Shown here: one piece after another, positions 1 through 9,507 of the stretch
Position numbering within the stretch: the stretch's first letter is position 1
Layout of the letters: each line of letters starts with the position of its first letter
Source: Trachelipus rathkii
Lineage: Eukaryota; Arthropoda; Malacostraca; Isopoda; Trachelipodidae
Direction: 5' to 3'
Assembly (NCBI GenBank): GCA_015478945.1
Contig: JABUQX010088208.1
Span: 1 to 27,500, forward strand
DNA: 27,500 nt
Made by a program: the position numbers and the translations under genes
Notes under the pieces: model-generated
The model's database searches: none
What the model saw: the letters and a program-made list of their open reading frames with translations, nothing else
What the model was told of the DNA's origin: nothing

Positions 1-93
1 CGGTATTGCGTTCGAATCAATTTGGTGTTGAAAAGAAAGAAAGAAGAAAGAAAAACCGTTTCGCTTTATCGTGAAACGCTTTCGCGTTGCTCG

Positions 94-720
94 CTCGCCC
101 CGGAGTAGCTTTAAGCAGCGAAAGCTGAGTTTGAGGATATGCTTGAACTAGGGATTGTTCATCCCTCGAAGAGCAGCTGGTCCTCTCCCTTAAACATGGT
201 ACCTAAAGGGACCACAAGTGACTGAAAACTCTGTGGCGACTTTAGAGGCCTTAACGTCCTCACGTCTCCAAATAGCTACCCTGTTCATCACATACAATCT
301 TTCACTTCTCACTTAGGTGGAGTAATCGTCTTTTCAAAGACGAGTTCCTCAGGATGCCCTTCGGACTCCTGGAACGCAGCTCAGTCGTTCCAGAGGTTTG
401 TCGACACTGTTCTTCGTGGCCTTCCCTTCTGTTGGGCCTACCTGGCTGACTTCCTCATCGCCAGTCGGACTCCTGAAGAACGTTAGGAGCACCTTTGCGC
501 CGTTTTCACCAGGTTAAACGAATCTGGCATTCGTGTTAACCCGAAGAAGTGCGTCCTCGGCGTTCCGACTCTCACTTTTCTCGAACACATGGTTTCTGTA
601 GAAGGTGTCCGCCTTCTGGAGGACCATGTAGCTGCCTCCGAGTTTTCCCCCTTGATGGACACCTAAAAACACCTTCGGCAGTTTTGAGGGATGATAAATT
701 TTTTATATCGTTTCCTGAGT
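94..720 (+). pseudogene. Ty3/gypsy reverse transcriptase domain, inactivated
   Basis: This would be the polymerase domain of a gypsy Pol polyprotein, copying element RNA into cDNA. One frame carries recognisable RT text: EFEDMLELGIVHPS near 136-177, AAQSFQRFVDTVLRGLP near 376-426, then YLADFLIAS at 439-465 and RLNESGIRVNPKKC near 511-552. The active-site box has Ala at codon 445-447, where the family has the first catalytic Asp of YxDD. A stretch expected just before LRMPFG is missing around position 340, with a short local frame change; it should contain the other catalytic Asp and the YHQ-type motif. In-frame stops lie at 106, 112, 223, 484, 664 and 685. The reading frame is otherwise kept from 94 to about 960, so decay is mostly by substitution. 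Confidence 0.88.
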
Positions 721-777
721 CCTGCAGCCAAACTTCTCATCCCCCTCACATCTCTTTGCCCGAAGAAGAGAGGAACC

Positions 778-1270
778 TATAACGAGGTTGAATGGATGGA
801 CGAGGCTCGCACTGCCTTCGACTCCACCAAGGAAGCTCTGGCCACTGCCACTCTCCTAGTCCATCCACAGGACCCAGCAACCACTCGCCTTTAGGTTAAC
901 GCCTCCGATTTTACCGTCGGTGGTGTCCTGCAGCAACACATGAATGGAGTGTGTTCTCCTCTCGCATTCTTCTCGCAAATTGCAACCTGCCTAAACTCCC
1001 TACAGGACTTTTGGCAGAGAACTTCTTGCAATGTATCTAACAGTTAGTCACTTCAAGTACTTCCTGGAGGGTCACTAGTTAAACATTCCCATTGATCATA
1101 AACCGAGGACCTTTGCGATAACATCCCGACAAGAAAGGCACTTGCCCAGAGAGACCCCTCATTTGAAGTATGTCTTGCAATTCACAACAGACATTCGGCA
1201 CATCTCCGGAGCAGACAGCCACACTGCAGATGCACTCTCACGTATGGAGATCAACTCTTTCTGCTCTACC
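778..1270 (+). pseudogene. Ty3/gypsy RNase H domain and connector, inactivated
   Basis: This follows RT directly, as expected in Pol, and would degrade the RNA strand of the hybrid. Visible motifs are WMDEARTAFDSTKEAL near 793-840, NASDFTVGGVLQQ near 898-936 and, in another frame, FKYFLEGH near 1050, IDHKP near 1093 and HTADALSRM near 1220-1246. The first acidic position of the usual TDAS-type motif reads Asn (NASD). A stop sits at 892-894, and frame changes occur after about 990. The identity comes from motif order and position between RT and integrase. Confidence 0.82.
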
Positions 1271-1460
1271 ACCTATCATCTATGAAGCCATTGCGACCAG
1301 TTAGGCATCTGAAGACCCAGCTCTTCCACAGTATTCTTCTATACAGCTCCAGTGGTTCTCACTTCCTGGCGTAAAGAAGAAGCTTCTCTATGATAATATG
1401 TCTACTGAACACCCTCGGCCCGTCGTGCCTCCAACCTTCCGCATACAAGTCTTTCTCAAC

Positions 1461-2130
1461 CTACATCCCCTTTCTCACCCAGATATTTAGGTCTCACAGA
1501 AGCTAGTTACAGCGCGCTTCGTGTGGTCCAACGTTAATACTGAGGTGAAAAAGTGGACTCGCCAATGTCTTTCTTGTCAACGTTGCAAGATTCAGAGGCA
1601 CACCAAGGTTTCTCTCGGCACCTTGCCACCTGGGGAACGTTTCGAGAAATTTCACATTGACGTCGTAGGTCCACTTCCTCCTTCAGGCGGTCACCGGAAC
1701 AATCTCACTTGTATCGATCGCTTCACACGATGGACCGAAGCCATTTCTCTCTCTGTCGCCACAGCAGAATCTATAGCCAAAGCTTTCATTGCTCACTGGA
1801 TTTCACGTTTCGGTGTTCCATTCACTGTCACCTCAGATCAGGAAACACCTTTTGAATCTTTCCTCTGGAGAAATTTGATGCGTTTCCTTGGTGCGGAGAA
1901 GATTCACACAACAAACTTTCATCCAATATCTAATAGGATTATGGAACGTTTTCACAGCAAGCTTATGGCGCCCATTGCACAGCCACAATCGTAGCGCTGG
2001 ACTGAAGCTCTTCATTTTGTAATGCTAGGCACCCCACGCTTAAAGGAGGATCTTCAGTTTTTTGCTGCTGAAGTGGTCTTCGGTTCTACTCTTCGTTTGC
2101 CTGGTGAATTTTTTCACAGTCTTTTCCTCC
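1461..2130 (+). pseudogene. Ty3/gypsy integrase: zinc-binding H2C2 and catalytic core
   Basis: This would join the cDNA ends to host DNA. The N-terminal zinc motif has HPLSH at about 1464-1478 and CLSC near 1566-1577 in the same frame, with a stop at 1488-1490. The core contains HIDVVGPLP (Asp codon 1659-1661), TSDQE (Asp codon 1836-1838) and IMERFH (Glu codon 1944-1946). The second Asp and the Glu have 35 residues between them, the D,D35E spacing of retroviral-type integrases. An unbroken stretch of about 157 codons (1521-1991) covers the whole core, ending at TAG 1992-1994. Recognisable text (WTEALHFVML, then AAEVVFGSTLRLPGEFF) continues past that stop to about 2112. No ATG precedes the core, so it is a Pol fragment and not an independent gene. 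Confidence 0.9.
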
Positions 2131-2149
2131 GCCTTTTTTCATATCCCCT

Positions 2150-2850
2150 TTCCTATTTAACCCGCTTGAGATGATGTGCCCAATCGTGGAGACCCACACC
2201 TTCACGGCAACAACAGGTGCATTTCTTCATATATCTTTGTGAAGCATGACTTCCACCTCACCTACCTCCAACCTAAGTATAATAGATCTTTTCCAGTTTT
2301 ACTTGAGTAGGAAAAATTTTGCACAATCCAACGTCCTTCCCGCACTGAAGTCGTTTCTATCGACCCTCTCAAGCCTGCGTATTTTGAGGCTAACCCTCTT
2401 GTAACACAGGACTCCGACATGTTTCCACACACAGTTCTGGTTTCCTTTCCTCAAACTTCTTACGCAACGCCACCTTCACCACCTGCATCTATTCCACCAC
2501 ATTCAACACCACCAAAACCCTCGCCACTACCACCGCCTTCACCTCTATCTCTGGCTCAGGGACCCACTCCGCCCACAGGACCGCCTTCTTTTTAAGATCC
2601 TGCACAGCTTCCAGCAAGCAGTTCAGCTCCAGTTCCAACAGCTCTTCCTCGGACCCGCTTCAACACTCGCATTCCTGCTCCAGTTCCTCATCCTTCTTCT
2701 ACTTCTGATTCGCAACCAGCTAAGCAAGGATTATCGCAGTAATCTTCTGCTCAGGTACCTCTTCGATCTGCCCTCGCTTCTTCTGAGTCAGTGGGTAGAT
2801 CGTGGGTTGGTCGGCAAGTTCGCTGGTCGAGGCGTTACCTCGACTGACTT
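2150..2850 (+). pseudogene. Ty3/gypsy Pol C-terminus: integrase C-terminal domain and proline-rich tail
   Basis: Frame-shifted remnants of the integrase C-terminal region are visible: VKHDFHLTYLQPKYN near 2240-2285 and VVSIDPLKPAYFEA near 2349-2390. From 2460 to 2720 one frame is rich in Pro, Ser and Ala (PPSPPASIPPHS and similar), followed by RQVRWSRRYLD near 2813-2845. Basic plus proline-rich tails of this kind are usual at the Pol C-terminus of some arthropod gypsy elements. Stops at about 2593 and 2740 show decay. A separate envelope gene is not seen. Confidence 0.68.
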
Positions 2851-2874
2851 ACTACCAACGCGGCATGGGGGTCC

Positions 2875-3356
2875 TGAAGCGAGATTGCTCTGTTCAAACA
2901 CAACCTAATGTTTGTGATGGGCAGGATAGACGCTTCCGATTCTTCGATATCCACCTACGATATCTCTCTCGATTACACGTTGATATTGAAAGGACTCTAA
3001 TCACCCCGCTAACAATGCTTCTTTCAGCAAAAGCGTTTTCGTGCCTACTTTTTCTACTTATTAAAGTCAGAAGTCTCTTTTATTACTCATTGAAGGTGAG
3101 TGATGGTTCGAAAATTAGTGCATACAACATGTACCACAAACATCCTTTTTCCAAACCCAAAATTTATAATTTTATTGTTTTGTAGTTTGAACTTTGTGTT
3201 TGACGCTTGTTCGCCTCTTCACTCAAACTCTTTGTGTACTGCAACTTTATGTCGGAGATTGAGAAGTTTGGGAGTATGAAATAAAAGTCATACAATTTGG
3301 AGTCTTTATTTATCCTAGGTGTTCTCGAGCTATTTATGAAGTGTTTGTCATCACAT
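2875..3356 (+). repeat. Putative 3' LTR of the gypsy element
   Basis: A purine run (catggggg) just before 2875 could be the polypurine tract, and the following sequence begins TG. A polyadenylation signal AATAAA lies at 3280-3285, and CA dinucleotides suitable as an LTR end lie near 3350-3356. There is no second LTR in the window for comparison, so both edges are inferred from composition and position. A long open frame inside (2802-3185) has no recognisable protein content. Confidence 0.45.
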
Positions 3357-3379
3357 CAGAGAGCAGTACTAAAAAAAAT

Positions 3380-3383
<4 letters not shown>

Positions 3384-3452
<69 letters not shown>
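3384..3452. repeat. (TA)n microsatellite
   Basis: A near-pure TA dinucleotide run of about 70 bp lies just downstream of the putative LTR. Similar tracts recur across the window at the edges of mobile elements. Confidence 0.97.
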
Positions 3453-3457
<5 letters not shown>

Positions 3458-3735
3458 TATAACAACTATATAACTTAACCTGCTGCTGCTCTTGTAGCAT
3501 ATACCCATAACCAGTATGCTCTTGCCTGCTGCTGCACTTTGTACATGCAGAGGTGGGCACTATCCGTTACTCCGTTACTAACAGAAATAGTTTTTGAGTA
3601 ACGGACTCACTTTTTCTTTCATGTAACGCACCGAATAACTTGTTTTTTCCTCCGTTACTTTTAGTCCGTTACATTTTGTTTAACTTTCTTTAGAGTGTTG
3701 ATGGCCAATTGACCACCCTGGTCAAGCTAAAAAAT

Positions 3736-3737
<2 letters not shown>

Positions 3738-3799
<62 letters not shown>

Positions 3800-3880
3800 T
3801 TATATATATATGCTATATATATATATATATATATATATATGCCTTATAATATATATATAACATATATGCTTAACAATAAC
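3738..3880. repeat. (TA)n microsatellite, imperfect
   Basis: Dinucleotide TA tract with short interruptions (tgct, gcctta). It sits inside the decayed hAT element. Confidence 0.95.
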
Positions 3881-4227
3881 CAACCATACATATGCTTATC
3901 ATAAATGCCATATATAGCCTTAATAACATATACAAATGTTTAATTTGATCAAGGGATGTAAGATAGTAGCCTACTGAAGAGGAATAACATGTCTGTATAT
4001 CTTATGTATTTTTGTAGGACCCAAATGAGTCAAAAAATTTGGACTAAAATATGAAAATTGAACTTTTTACATGGGAGGTAACAGTCTTTGATTTAGAATA
4101 CCAAATATAATATTTTAGTTTTGTTTTGTTTTTTTCAGAAAATTACAAATATCTAATTATAGAAAAATATTTCACGAAATAAATCGGAACTTTGCGTTTC
4201 TTAGCTTTTCGCACAGGAGAAAAAAAA

Positions 4228-4398
4228 ATGAGTGTTGCGGATAGAGAAAAGAGCGTGTGGTGGGAGTTTTCTTGAAAAAATCAAATGAATTTGCTAAATG
4301 CAAATTGTGTAATAAAAGGAAGAAGCACCACTAATTTAAAAATTCACCTACGATCTTTGCATGGAAAAGAATATAGAGAACTTTGTGAAAAATAAAAA
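4228..4398 (+). pseudogene. hAT transposase N-terminus with BED-type zinc finger, remnant
   Basis: BED fingers bind DNA and commonly form the N-terminus of hAT transposases. A possible start ATG at 4228 is followed by SVADREKSVWWEF, then in a second frame SNEFAKCKLCNK (Cys-x2-Cys) and in a third KIHLRSLHGKEY (His-x4-His). Two small frameshifts and early stops break it, and no transposase body follows. The Cx2C...Hx4H order and the aromatic residues before it fit BED; a generic C2H2 finger is the alternative. Confidence 0.55.
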
Positions 4399-4570
4399 GT
4401 ATTATCTGAGAAGAGAGAAAGAGAAAAAAAAAAAAGAAAAAGAGACACCTCTGCAAAAAATGAAAATTGAGGTAAAACGTAAATCTCAAATTCTATAGTA
4501 ATGCTATTAAAAAATTAAGCCCTAGAACAATGATAAGTGATAACACAATGTTACAAAAAAAAACTTGTTT

Positions 4571-5175
4571 TTTGTTTGTTCTGATTTTTTTATTTTTTTA
4601 TTCAGTTTTTATGTAGATTCCAAATATGTTTTTAGTTTTCTCTAGCATCGACCGTTTTTGTGTTACGACGGCAGGAAGTATTTATTGGCATCTCATTTTG
4701 TATGGTGGTTACCGTTACAAAAAAATTTTTTGTTTCTTCTGATTTTTTTATTGTTTTTTATTCAGTTTTTATGCAGATTCCAAATATGTTTTTAGTTTTT
4801 CTCTAGCATTGACCGTTTTTGTGTTACGACGGCAGGAAGTATTTATTGGCATCTCATTTTGTATGGTGGTTACCGTTACAAAAAAAATGTTTCTTCTGAT
4901 TTTTTTATATTGTTTTTATTCAGTTTTTTATGCAGATTCCAAATATGTGTTTAGTTTTTCTCTAGCACTTACCATTTTTGTGTTACGACGGCAGGAAGTA
5001 TTTTTATTGGCATCTCATTTTGTATGGTGGTTACCGTTACAAAAAATTTTTTTTTTGTTTCTTCTGATTTTTATCGTTTTTATTCAATTTTTTATGCAGA
5101 TTCCAAATATGTTTTTAGTTTTTCTCTAGCATCGACCGTTTTTGTGTTACGACGGCAGGAAGTATTTAACCACCC
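4571..5175. repeat. Tandem repeat, ~158-bp unit, four copies
   Basis: Units start near 4571, 4729, 4887 and 5054. Each holds a T-rich lead (cttctgattttttta), TTCCAAATATG, a CGACCGTTTTTG-like block, GTTACGACGGCAGGAAG and, in the first three, ATGGTGGTTACCGTTAC. Unit lengths vary through homopolymer and small indels. Unit 4 is cut short near 5167, where an inverted copy begins. Overlapping open frames across the repeats (4809-5129 +, 5092-5386 -) are periodic translations of the repeat and not genes. Confidence 0.92.
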
Positions 5176-5330
5176 TACAAAATGAGAAGATGCCAATAAA
5201 TACTTCCTGCCGTCGTAACACAAAAACGATCGATGCTGGAGAAAAACTAAAAACATATTTGGAATCTGCATAAAAAACTGAATAAAAAACAATAAAAAAA
5301 TCAGAAGAGGAAACAAAATTTTGTAACGTC
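5167..5330 (-). repeat. Inverted copy of the ~158-bp repeat
   Basis: From about 5167 the sequence is the reverse complement of the preceding unit: tacttcctgccgtcgtaac, then tgctggagaaaaactaaaaac, then ggaatctgcat. Copy 4 and this copy form a hairpin with arms of about 110 bp or more around 5170-5200. The inverted copy matches the consensus closely, so the inversion is not ancient relative to the tandem amplification. Confidence 0.9.
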
Positions 5331-5623
5331 CCTATACAAATAGGAGTAGTAATGGGTGACAGGCGTCGCGGGCAGAGATTTCTCAAAAACTATTAAAGCT
5401 ATCGTCTTGAAACTTGGTATATGTTCTATGTAGGTGTTAAGCTCGTTACAGGCGAAATTTCAACTCGCTAGGTTGTATATAGGGGGTACCTCCCCCCGAG
5501 ACCGAACGCAAAATATGTTGCTTACGCCGTTGTTGCATCTTCCGAGCGAGTGAGATTAGGCCTAACGGTACCCCCTCGAACAGGTGTTTGATGCGCGTGA
5601 GCGTGCGCTCACACACACACATA
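5331..5623. other. Intergenic, no gene seen; weak similarity to the later 118-bp repeat
   Basis: No coding signal was found. The stretch cttgaaacttggtatatgtt near 5408-5427 resembles the core of the tandem repeat at 6160-6735 (acgaaacttggtataca). Mirror-like GGGGGTACC and GGTACCCCC elements occur at 5481 and 5568. This may be a diverged relative of that repeat family. Confidence 0.4.
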
Positions 5624-5723
<100 letters not shown>

Positions 5724-5756
5724 AGAAAATAAAGCTCACGCAGTGAGCTCAATTTT

Positions 5757-5875
5757 GAGCTTACGTCTTCCGCTCAACCTCCGGATCTTTCCGCTGCGGT
5801 TCCATCTCCGCGCCGTTCAGCCTCCGTCTCCGGTTCCGGCTCAGGCTCAGCCCCGCACCGACTCCGGTTCCGACT

Positions 5876-5962
<87 letters not shown>

Positions 5963-5973
5963 TACTGCTGCTG

Positions 5974-6050
<77 letters not shown>

Positions 6051-6100
6051 GTGAAATGATTTTAGGCTCCGGCTCCGGCTCAGCCTCGCGATATATATCT
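5757..6100. repeat. Degenerate CTCCGG/CGGCTC repeats flanking two TA tracts
   Basis: 5770-5877 is built from degenerate ccgnctccggttcc units, and 6064-6088 again reads ggctccggctccggctcag. Between them lie TA tracts at 5878-5960 and 5976-6045 separated by ctactgctgctgct. The GC-rich pieces look like one locus split by TA expansion. An apparent 156-codon open frame across the interval is low-complexity. Confidence 0.8.
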
Positions 6101-6159
6101 ACATGGGTTAGAGTTGTCGTATCGGGCTAAAATTTGGAGGGGGGTTAGATGGTAACGTA

Positions 6160-6735
6160 ACCTCATCGTTAACGAGGTTACATGACCCTGCATCCCCTAT
6201 GGGGGGGATACTAGCCCCCCAGACATTGAATCTTGACGTAGAAAGCTGAAAATTGGTATACGATCTTCATATAAGATATCTTCATTGTAGATGAGGTTAC
6301 ATGACCGTGCATCCCTCCATGGGGGGATACTAGCCCCTAAACATTGAATATTGACGTAGAAGGCTGAAACTTGGTATACACCCCTCATATAAGGTATCCA
6401 CGCTGTAGACAAGATGATGTGCCCCCCACGGGGGGATTCTGCCCCCCAAACCTAGAATATCGACGTAGAACGATGAAACTCGGTATATACCCTTTATATA
6501 AGATACACATATCATATATGGGGTTAAATAGCCGTACACACCCCAAAAGGGGGGTCTCCAGCCCCCAAACCTGAAATACTGACATAGAACGACGAAACTT
6601 GGTATACACCCTTCATATAAGGTACCCACATCATATATGGTGTTAAATAGCCGTACACACCCCAAAGGGGGTCCTCCGGTCCCCAAAGCTGAAATATTGA
6701 CATAGAACGACGAAACTTGGTATACATCTTTCTTA
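6160..6735. repeat. Tandem repeat, ~118-bp unit, five copies, each with a GC hairpin
   Basis: The anchor acgtaga/acataga recurs at 6236, 6354, 6463, 6582 and 6700, giving steps of 118, 109, 119 and 118. Each unit contains a C-run/G-run palindrome (for example ccccaaaagggggg), a second C-run, and the motif gaaacttggtatacacccttcatataa. The family resembles a minisatellite. Its several overlapping open frames on both strands repeat the same peptide with the period and are not genes. Confidence 0.93.
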
Positions 6736-6895
6736 TGATGTATCCTCGATACAGAAAAAAAATTTTTAACAAATTATAAAAATAAAAAATAAAAAAAACA
6801 AAATTAAAAAATAAAAATAAAACTAAACATTTTTTTTATTCTTTTTAAGTTTATAACTTAAAAAATTTAAGTTTTTATATAAATTAAACCACCCT
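6736..6895. repeat. A/T-rich module, first copy of a recurring cassette segment
   Basis: 6822-6890 (ttattctttttaagtttataac onward) is homologous to 8393-8450 and 9758-9815, which flank the two gene cassettes. This places the following C-rich minisatellite and satellite array in the same module order as those flanks. Confidence 0.6.
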
Positions 6896-7125
6896 CCCAG
6901 CCTCCCCAGCCTCCCCAGCCTCCCCAGCCTCCTCAGCCTCCTCAGCCTCCTCAGCCTCCTCCAGCCTCCCCGGCCTCCCCAGCCTCCTCAGCCTCCCCGG
7001 CCTCCCCAGCCTCCTCAGCCTCCCAGGTCCCCAGCCTCCCCAGCCTCCCCAGCCTCCTCAGCCTCCCCGGCCTCCCCAGCCTCCTCAGCCTCCTCAGCCT
7101 CCCCAGCCTCCTCACCCTCCTCAAT
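6893..7125. repeat. C-rich minisatellite, ~9-bp unit (CCTCCCCAG/CCTCCTCAG)
   Basis: About 25 copies of a 9-bp unit, with variants ccccag, cctcag and cccggc. The minus strand is strongly G-rich, with closely spaced GGGG or GGAGG runs. It occupies the place of the short C-rich stretch that follows the A/T module elsewhere in the region (8463, 9842, 12000, 12705). Confidence 0.93.
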
Positions 7126-7998
7126 TGAGCGCAGAACGTATCCTACTCACACTTTTTTCTAACATATCACGGGTATTTTACATTAACATAGTAATATTTA
7201 ACAAAATTTTATCATAACTTTGTCTAATTATCATACTGATCAGTGAATATATGCTAACGTAACAAAGTTTCCACATCAATAAAGCAAACACAGCATCAAC
7301 TGAACTACGAATATAATGTACAACGACAAAACCTAACATACCTTAAGCGTGAATAAACTGTTAACATTAACAAAGTTCCACACATAACATCAGTAAAGTA
7401 ACTAACATAGCATACAAAAACGTAACCTATTCACCACTTTCTCAAACATATCTCTAACATATCGTTGTAATTTACATTAACATAGTAACATTTAACAAAA
7501 ATTTATCATAACCTAATCTAATTATCATACTGACCAACGACTATATATGCTAATGCGACAAAGTTTTCACATCAATAATGCTAACATGTCATAATCTGAA
7601 CTAAGAATATAATGTACAACGACAAATCTAACAAGCATTAAGCACGAATAAACTGCTAACATTAACAAAGTTCCATACTTAACAACAGTAAACTACCTAA
7701 CATTGAGCGCAGAACGTAACCTACTCACACTTTTTCTAACATATCATGGATATTTTTACATTAACATAGTAATATTTAACAAAATTTTATCATATCCTTG
7801 TCTAATTGTCATACTGATCAATGAATATATGCTAACGTAACAAAATTTTCACATCGATAAAGCAAACATAGCATCAACTGAACTATAAATATAATGTACA
7901 ATGACAAAACCTAACATACCTTAAACACGAATAAACTGCTAACAATAACAAAGTTCCATACTTAACAACCGTAAAGTAACTAACAATGCATACAGAAC
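7126..7998. repeat. Satellite array I, three monomers of ~284-294 bp
   Basis: The anchor cgta in an aacgta(a/t)cctA context recurs at 7137, 7421 and 7715, and a truncated end lies at 7998. Monomers share acattaacatagtaatattt, gctaacgtaacaaagtt, aatataatgtacaacgacaa and cgaataaactg. The same monomer reappears at 11310-13030. There is no coding content; it is built largely of taaca-like words. Confidence 0.93.
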
Positions 7999-8059
7999 GA
8001 ACATGAGCGAAGCTGATGTAGTAAATATTCATTTAATAAATCAGTACTGCTCTGATTGT

Positions 8060-8395
8060 TTATTTATTTATTTATTTATTTTTTTAAATTTTTAATTTCA
8101 TTTCTTTAAAACTTTATTTTTTTAAAACTTTTATTTATTTTTAATTTCATTTCTTTAAAACTTTTTGTTTTTAAAAAACTTTTATTTATTTTTAATTTTA
8201 TTTCTTTAAAACTTTTTGTTTTTAAAAAAAAACTTTTTTATTTTTAATTTTATTTCTTTAAAACTTTTTGTTTTTAAAAACTTTTATTTATTTTTAATTT
8301 TATTTCTTTAAAACTTTTTGTTTTTTAAAAAAAAAAAAAAATTTTTAATTTTTAATTTTATTTCTTTAAAACTTTTTGTTTTTACTAAAAAATTT
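8060..8395. repeat. T-rich tandem repeat, ~51-bp unit, six copies
   Basis: The anchor atttctttaaaac recurs at about 8100, 8150, 8201, 8253, 8303 and 8361. Two more copies lie at 9683 and 9728, in the equivalent place upstream of cassette 2. Units differ mainly in homopolymer length. Confidence 0.9.
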
Positions 8396-8742
8396 ATTCT
8401 TTTTATGTTTATAACGTAAAAATTTACATTTTTACATACACTAAAACAGTAAAAACTGTAAATCCACCCCCACGTCACCAACCCATCCATGCTCTATAGA
8501 TCTATTTTTTATAACAGCTAACATAACAAAGTTTTACCCATGTTAAAGTTAAACTACGAACATAACATACTTAACACACAGCAGCAGACGAATAAACAGC
8601 CATCACTAACATCTTAATCAATAAAGTTCACATGAGGGGAAGTAAAACAAGTTTTCATTTTTTATAACATATAATTTTCGATGAAAAGAGCATTATATAA
8701 ATACATAAAAACATACTCTTTATTTTAAACATATTAATTCGT
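8396..8742. other. Cassette 1 downstream flank: A/T module, C-rich segment and satellite-like segment
   Basis: Contains the A/T module (8393-8450), a short C-rich stretch (8463-8488), then sequence homologous to the satellite monomer (gctaacataacaaagttt, cgaataaacagccat, aataaagttcacat). It lies downstream of the minus-strand gene that ends at 8743. The equivalent block of cassette 2 is 9750-10156. Confidence 0.75.
8719..8724 (-). promoter_or_regulatory. Polyadenylation signal AATAAA of gene copy 1
   Basis: A perfect AATAAA on the minus strand lies 19 nt past the TAG stop. The same hexamer is conserved at the same spacing in copy 2 (10133-10138), supporting a real transcription unit. Confidence 0.6.
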
Positions 8743-9507
8743 CTAATCAGAGGACATAGGATTCTGTATAAATTGAGTAAGTTCTATATATCTCACCAGA
8801 GATTCAACACCCTTTGAAAGGATGTAAATATAAATGTCACCAGCAACACTAAACCATTTTTCTGCATATTTTGGTTCAACAGCATTCATTCTATCTCTCC
8901 AGAGAGAAGTAAACGTATTCCTGCTGATAGTTATTAGTGCACTCCTGTATATCGCATTATAAGGTAAACAGCATGTTTCAGTGTAAATATCATAGATTAC
9001 ACCGTGATCTATATGAAGTAAGTCCTTGAGTATGTTGACCTCTTTAAGATTAGACGTTAATTCGTTTTTCATTTTAACCAAAGCTGTAATATTTTCAGAT
9101 GAACGAACAGTGAAACCTATACACGTACGTGCAAATGTGACAGCATCGAGAGGCTTCCAATAGTTGCGTACATCAATACTTTTAACATTATCAGAGGCGG
9201 TGAAAACAACCTCTATTCTATTATAACCTCTCACACTGTCACCTCTGATAGATATTTCACCTGGAGGTGATCCATCAGATGACACATACTTAGCCTTTAC
9301 CCAAGCTTCCGTGGTATCGATAATCTTGATGAATTCTTCAACCGAAATGAATAAAGGTCTATTATTTGCACCTCCGAATGGAATACAGGTAATATATTGC
9401 TCTCCATTCGTTTTACGAAAAAATATAAATGCCACATCGTTGGGTATTACGAAGGTTCTCGTAAAGATATCACTAACGTGCTTAGGAGTAGAATGAGACG
9501 CCATCAT
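8743..9507 (-). CDS. PC4/p15-like (ssDNA-binding coactivator-like) protein, copy 1, intact
   Basis: A 254-codon uninterrupted gene starting with tandem ATGs (9507 and 9504), in a region otherwise free of open frames, and with a close paralogue 1414 bp away. Residues 97-150 carry SIDVRNYWKP (110-119), then RTCIGFTV (127-134) and a following helix. That order (a strand ending in an R-x-Y-W-type motif, then a Gly-Ile strand and a helix) resembles the PC4/p15 domain, which binds single-stranded DNA and melts or stabilises promoters. Residues 24-65 (VAFIFFRKTNG, then PLFISVEEFIKIID) may be a second, more diverged copy of the fold. Residues 150-254 are predicted largely helical and are unrecognised. 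No signal peptide or membrane segment is seen. AATAAA follows the stop. Comparison with copy 2 shows the DVRNYW/CIGFTV core and the C-terminus conserved, with a variable linker (70-95). The PC4 assignment is by eye; a viral or domesticated origin cannot be excluded. Confidence 0.7.
   Translation of the reverse strand: MMASHSTPKHVSDIFTRTFVIPNDVAFIFFRKTNGEQYITCIPFGGANNRPLFISVEEFIKIIDTTEAWVKAKYVSSDGSPPGEISIRGDSVRGYNRIEVVFTASDNVKSIDVRNYWKPLDAVTFARTCIGFTVRSSENITALVKMKNELTSNLKEVNILKDLLHIDHGVIYDIYTETCCLPYNAIYRSALITISRNTFTSLWRDRMNAVEPKYAEKWFSVAGDIYIYILSKGVESLVRYIELTQFIQNPMSSD

Larger units (their letters stand above)
94..3356 (+). mobile_element. Ty3/gypsy LTR retrotransposon, 3' half (pol plus putative 3' LTR), degraded
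   Basis: Domains follow the Ty3/gypsy order RT, RNase H, integrase, then a proline-rich tail and a putative LTR. No gag, protease, primer binding site or 5' LTR lies in the window, so the element either continues leftward or is 5'-truncated. In-frame stops, an internal deletion and frameshifts make it non-autonomous. The first 93 bases are purine-rich and uninformative. The assignment rests on several independent pol motifs; the exact gypsy clade cannot be settled by eye. Confidence 0.9.
3548..4500 (+). mobile_element. Decayed hAT-type DNA transposon, left end and BED-finger remnant
   Basis: CAGAGGTGGGCAC at 3548-3560 resembles the terminal inverted repeat start of many hAT elements. It is followed by subterminal copies of a CCGTTACT-type motif (near 3570-3680), also common in hAT ends. 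A BED-finger remnant follows at 4228-4398. A long TA tract (3738-3838) interrupts the element. No matching right terminus (CCCACCTCTG) was found; the nearest resemblance, near 4446 (cacctctg), is too weak to call. The rest of the interval is AT-rich without further coding signal. Confidence 0.5.

Noticed and set aside
2802..3185. 127-codon + strand open frame after pol
   Set aside because: It runs from the Pol tail into the putative LTR; beyond about 2850 it has no recognisable protein content and it matches no envelope motif.
3369..3560. 63-codon minus-strand open frame
   Set aside because: It is mostly IY from the TA tract.
4809..5386. Open frames of 74-106 codons on both strands
   Set aside because: They repeat the same peptide with the 158-bp period, in both orientations, following the DNA repeat.
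6197..6772. Several overlapping open frames in the 118-bp repeat
   Set aside because: Peptide repeats track the DNA period and appear in several frames on both strands, with no start or codon bias.
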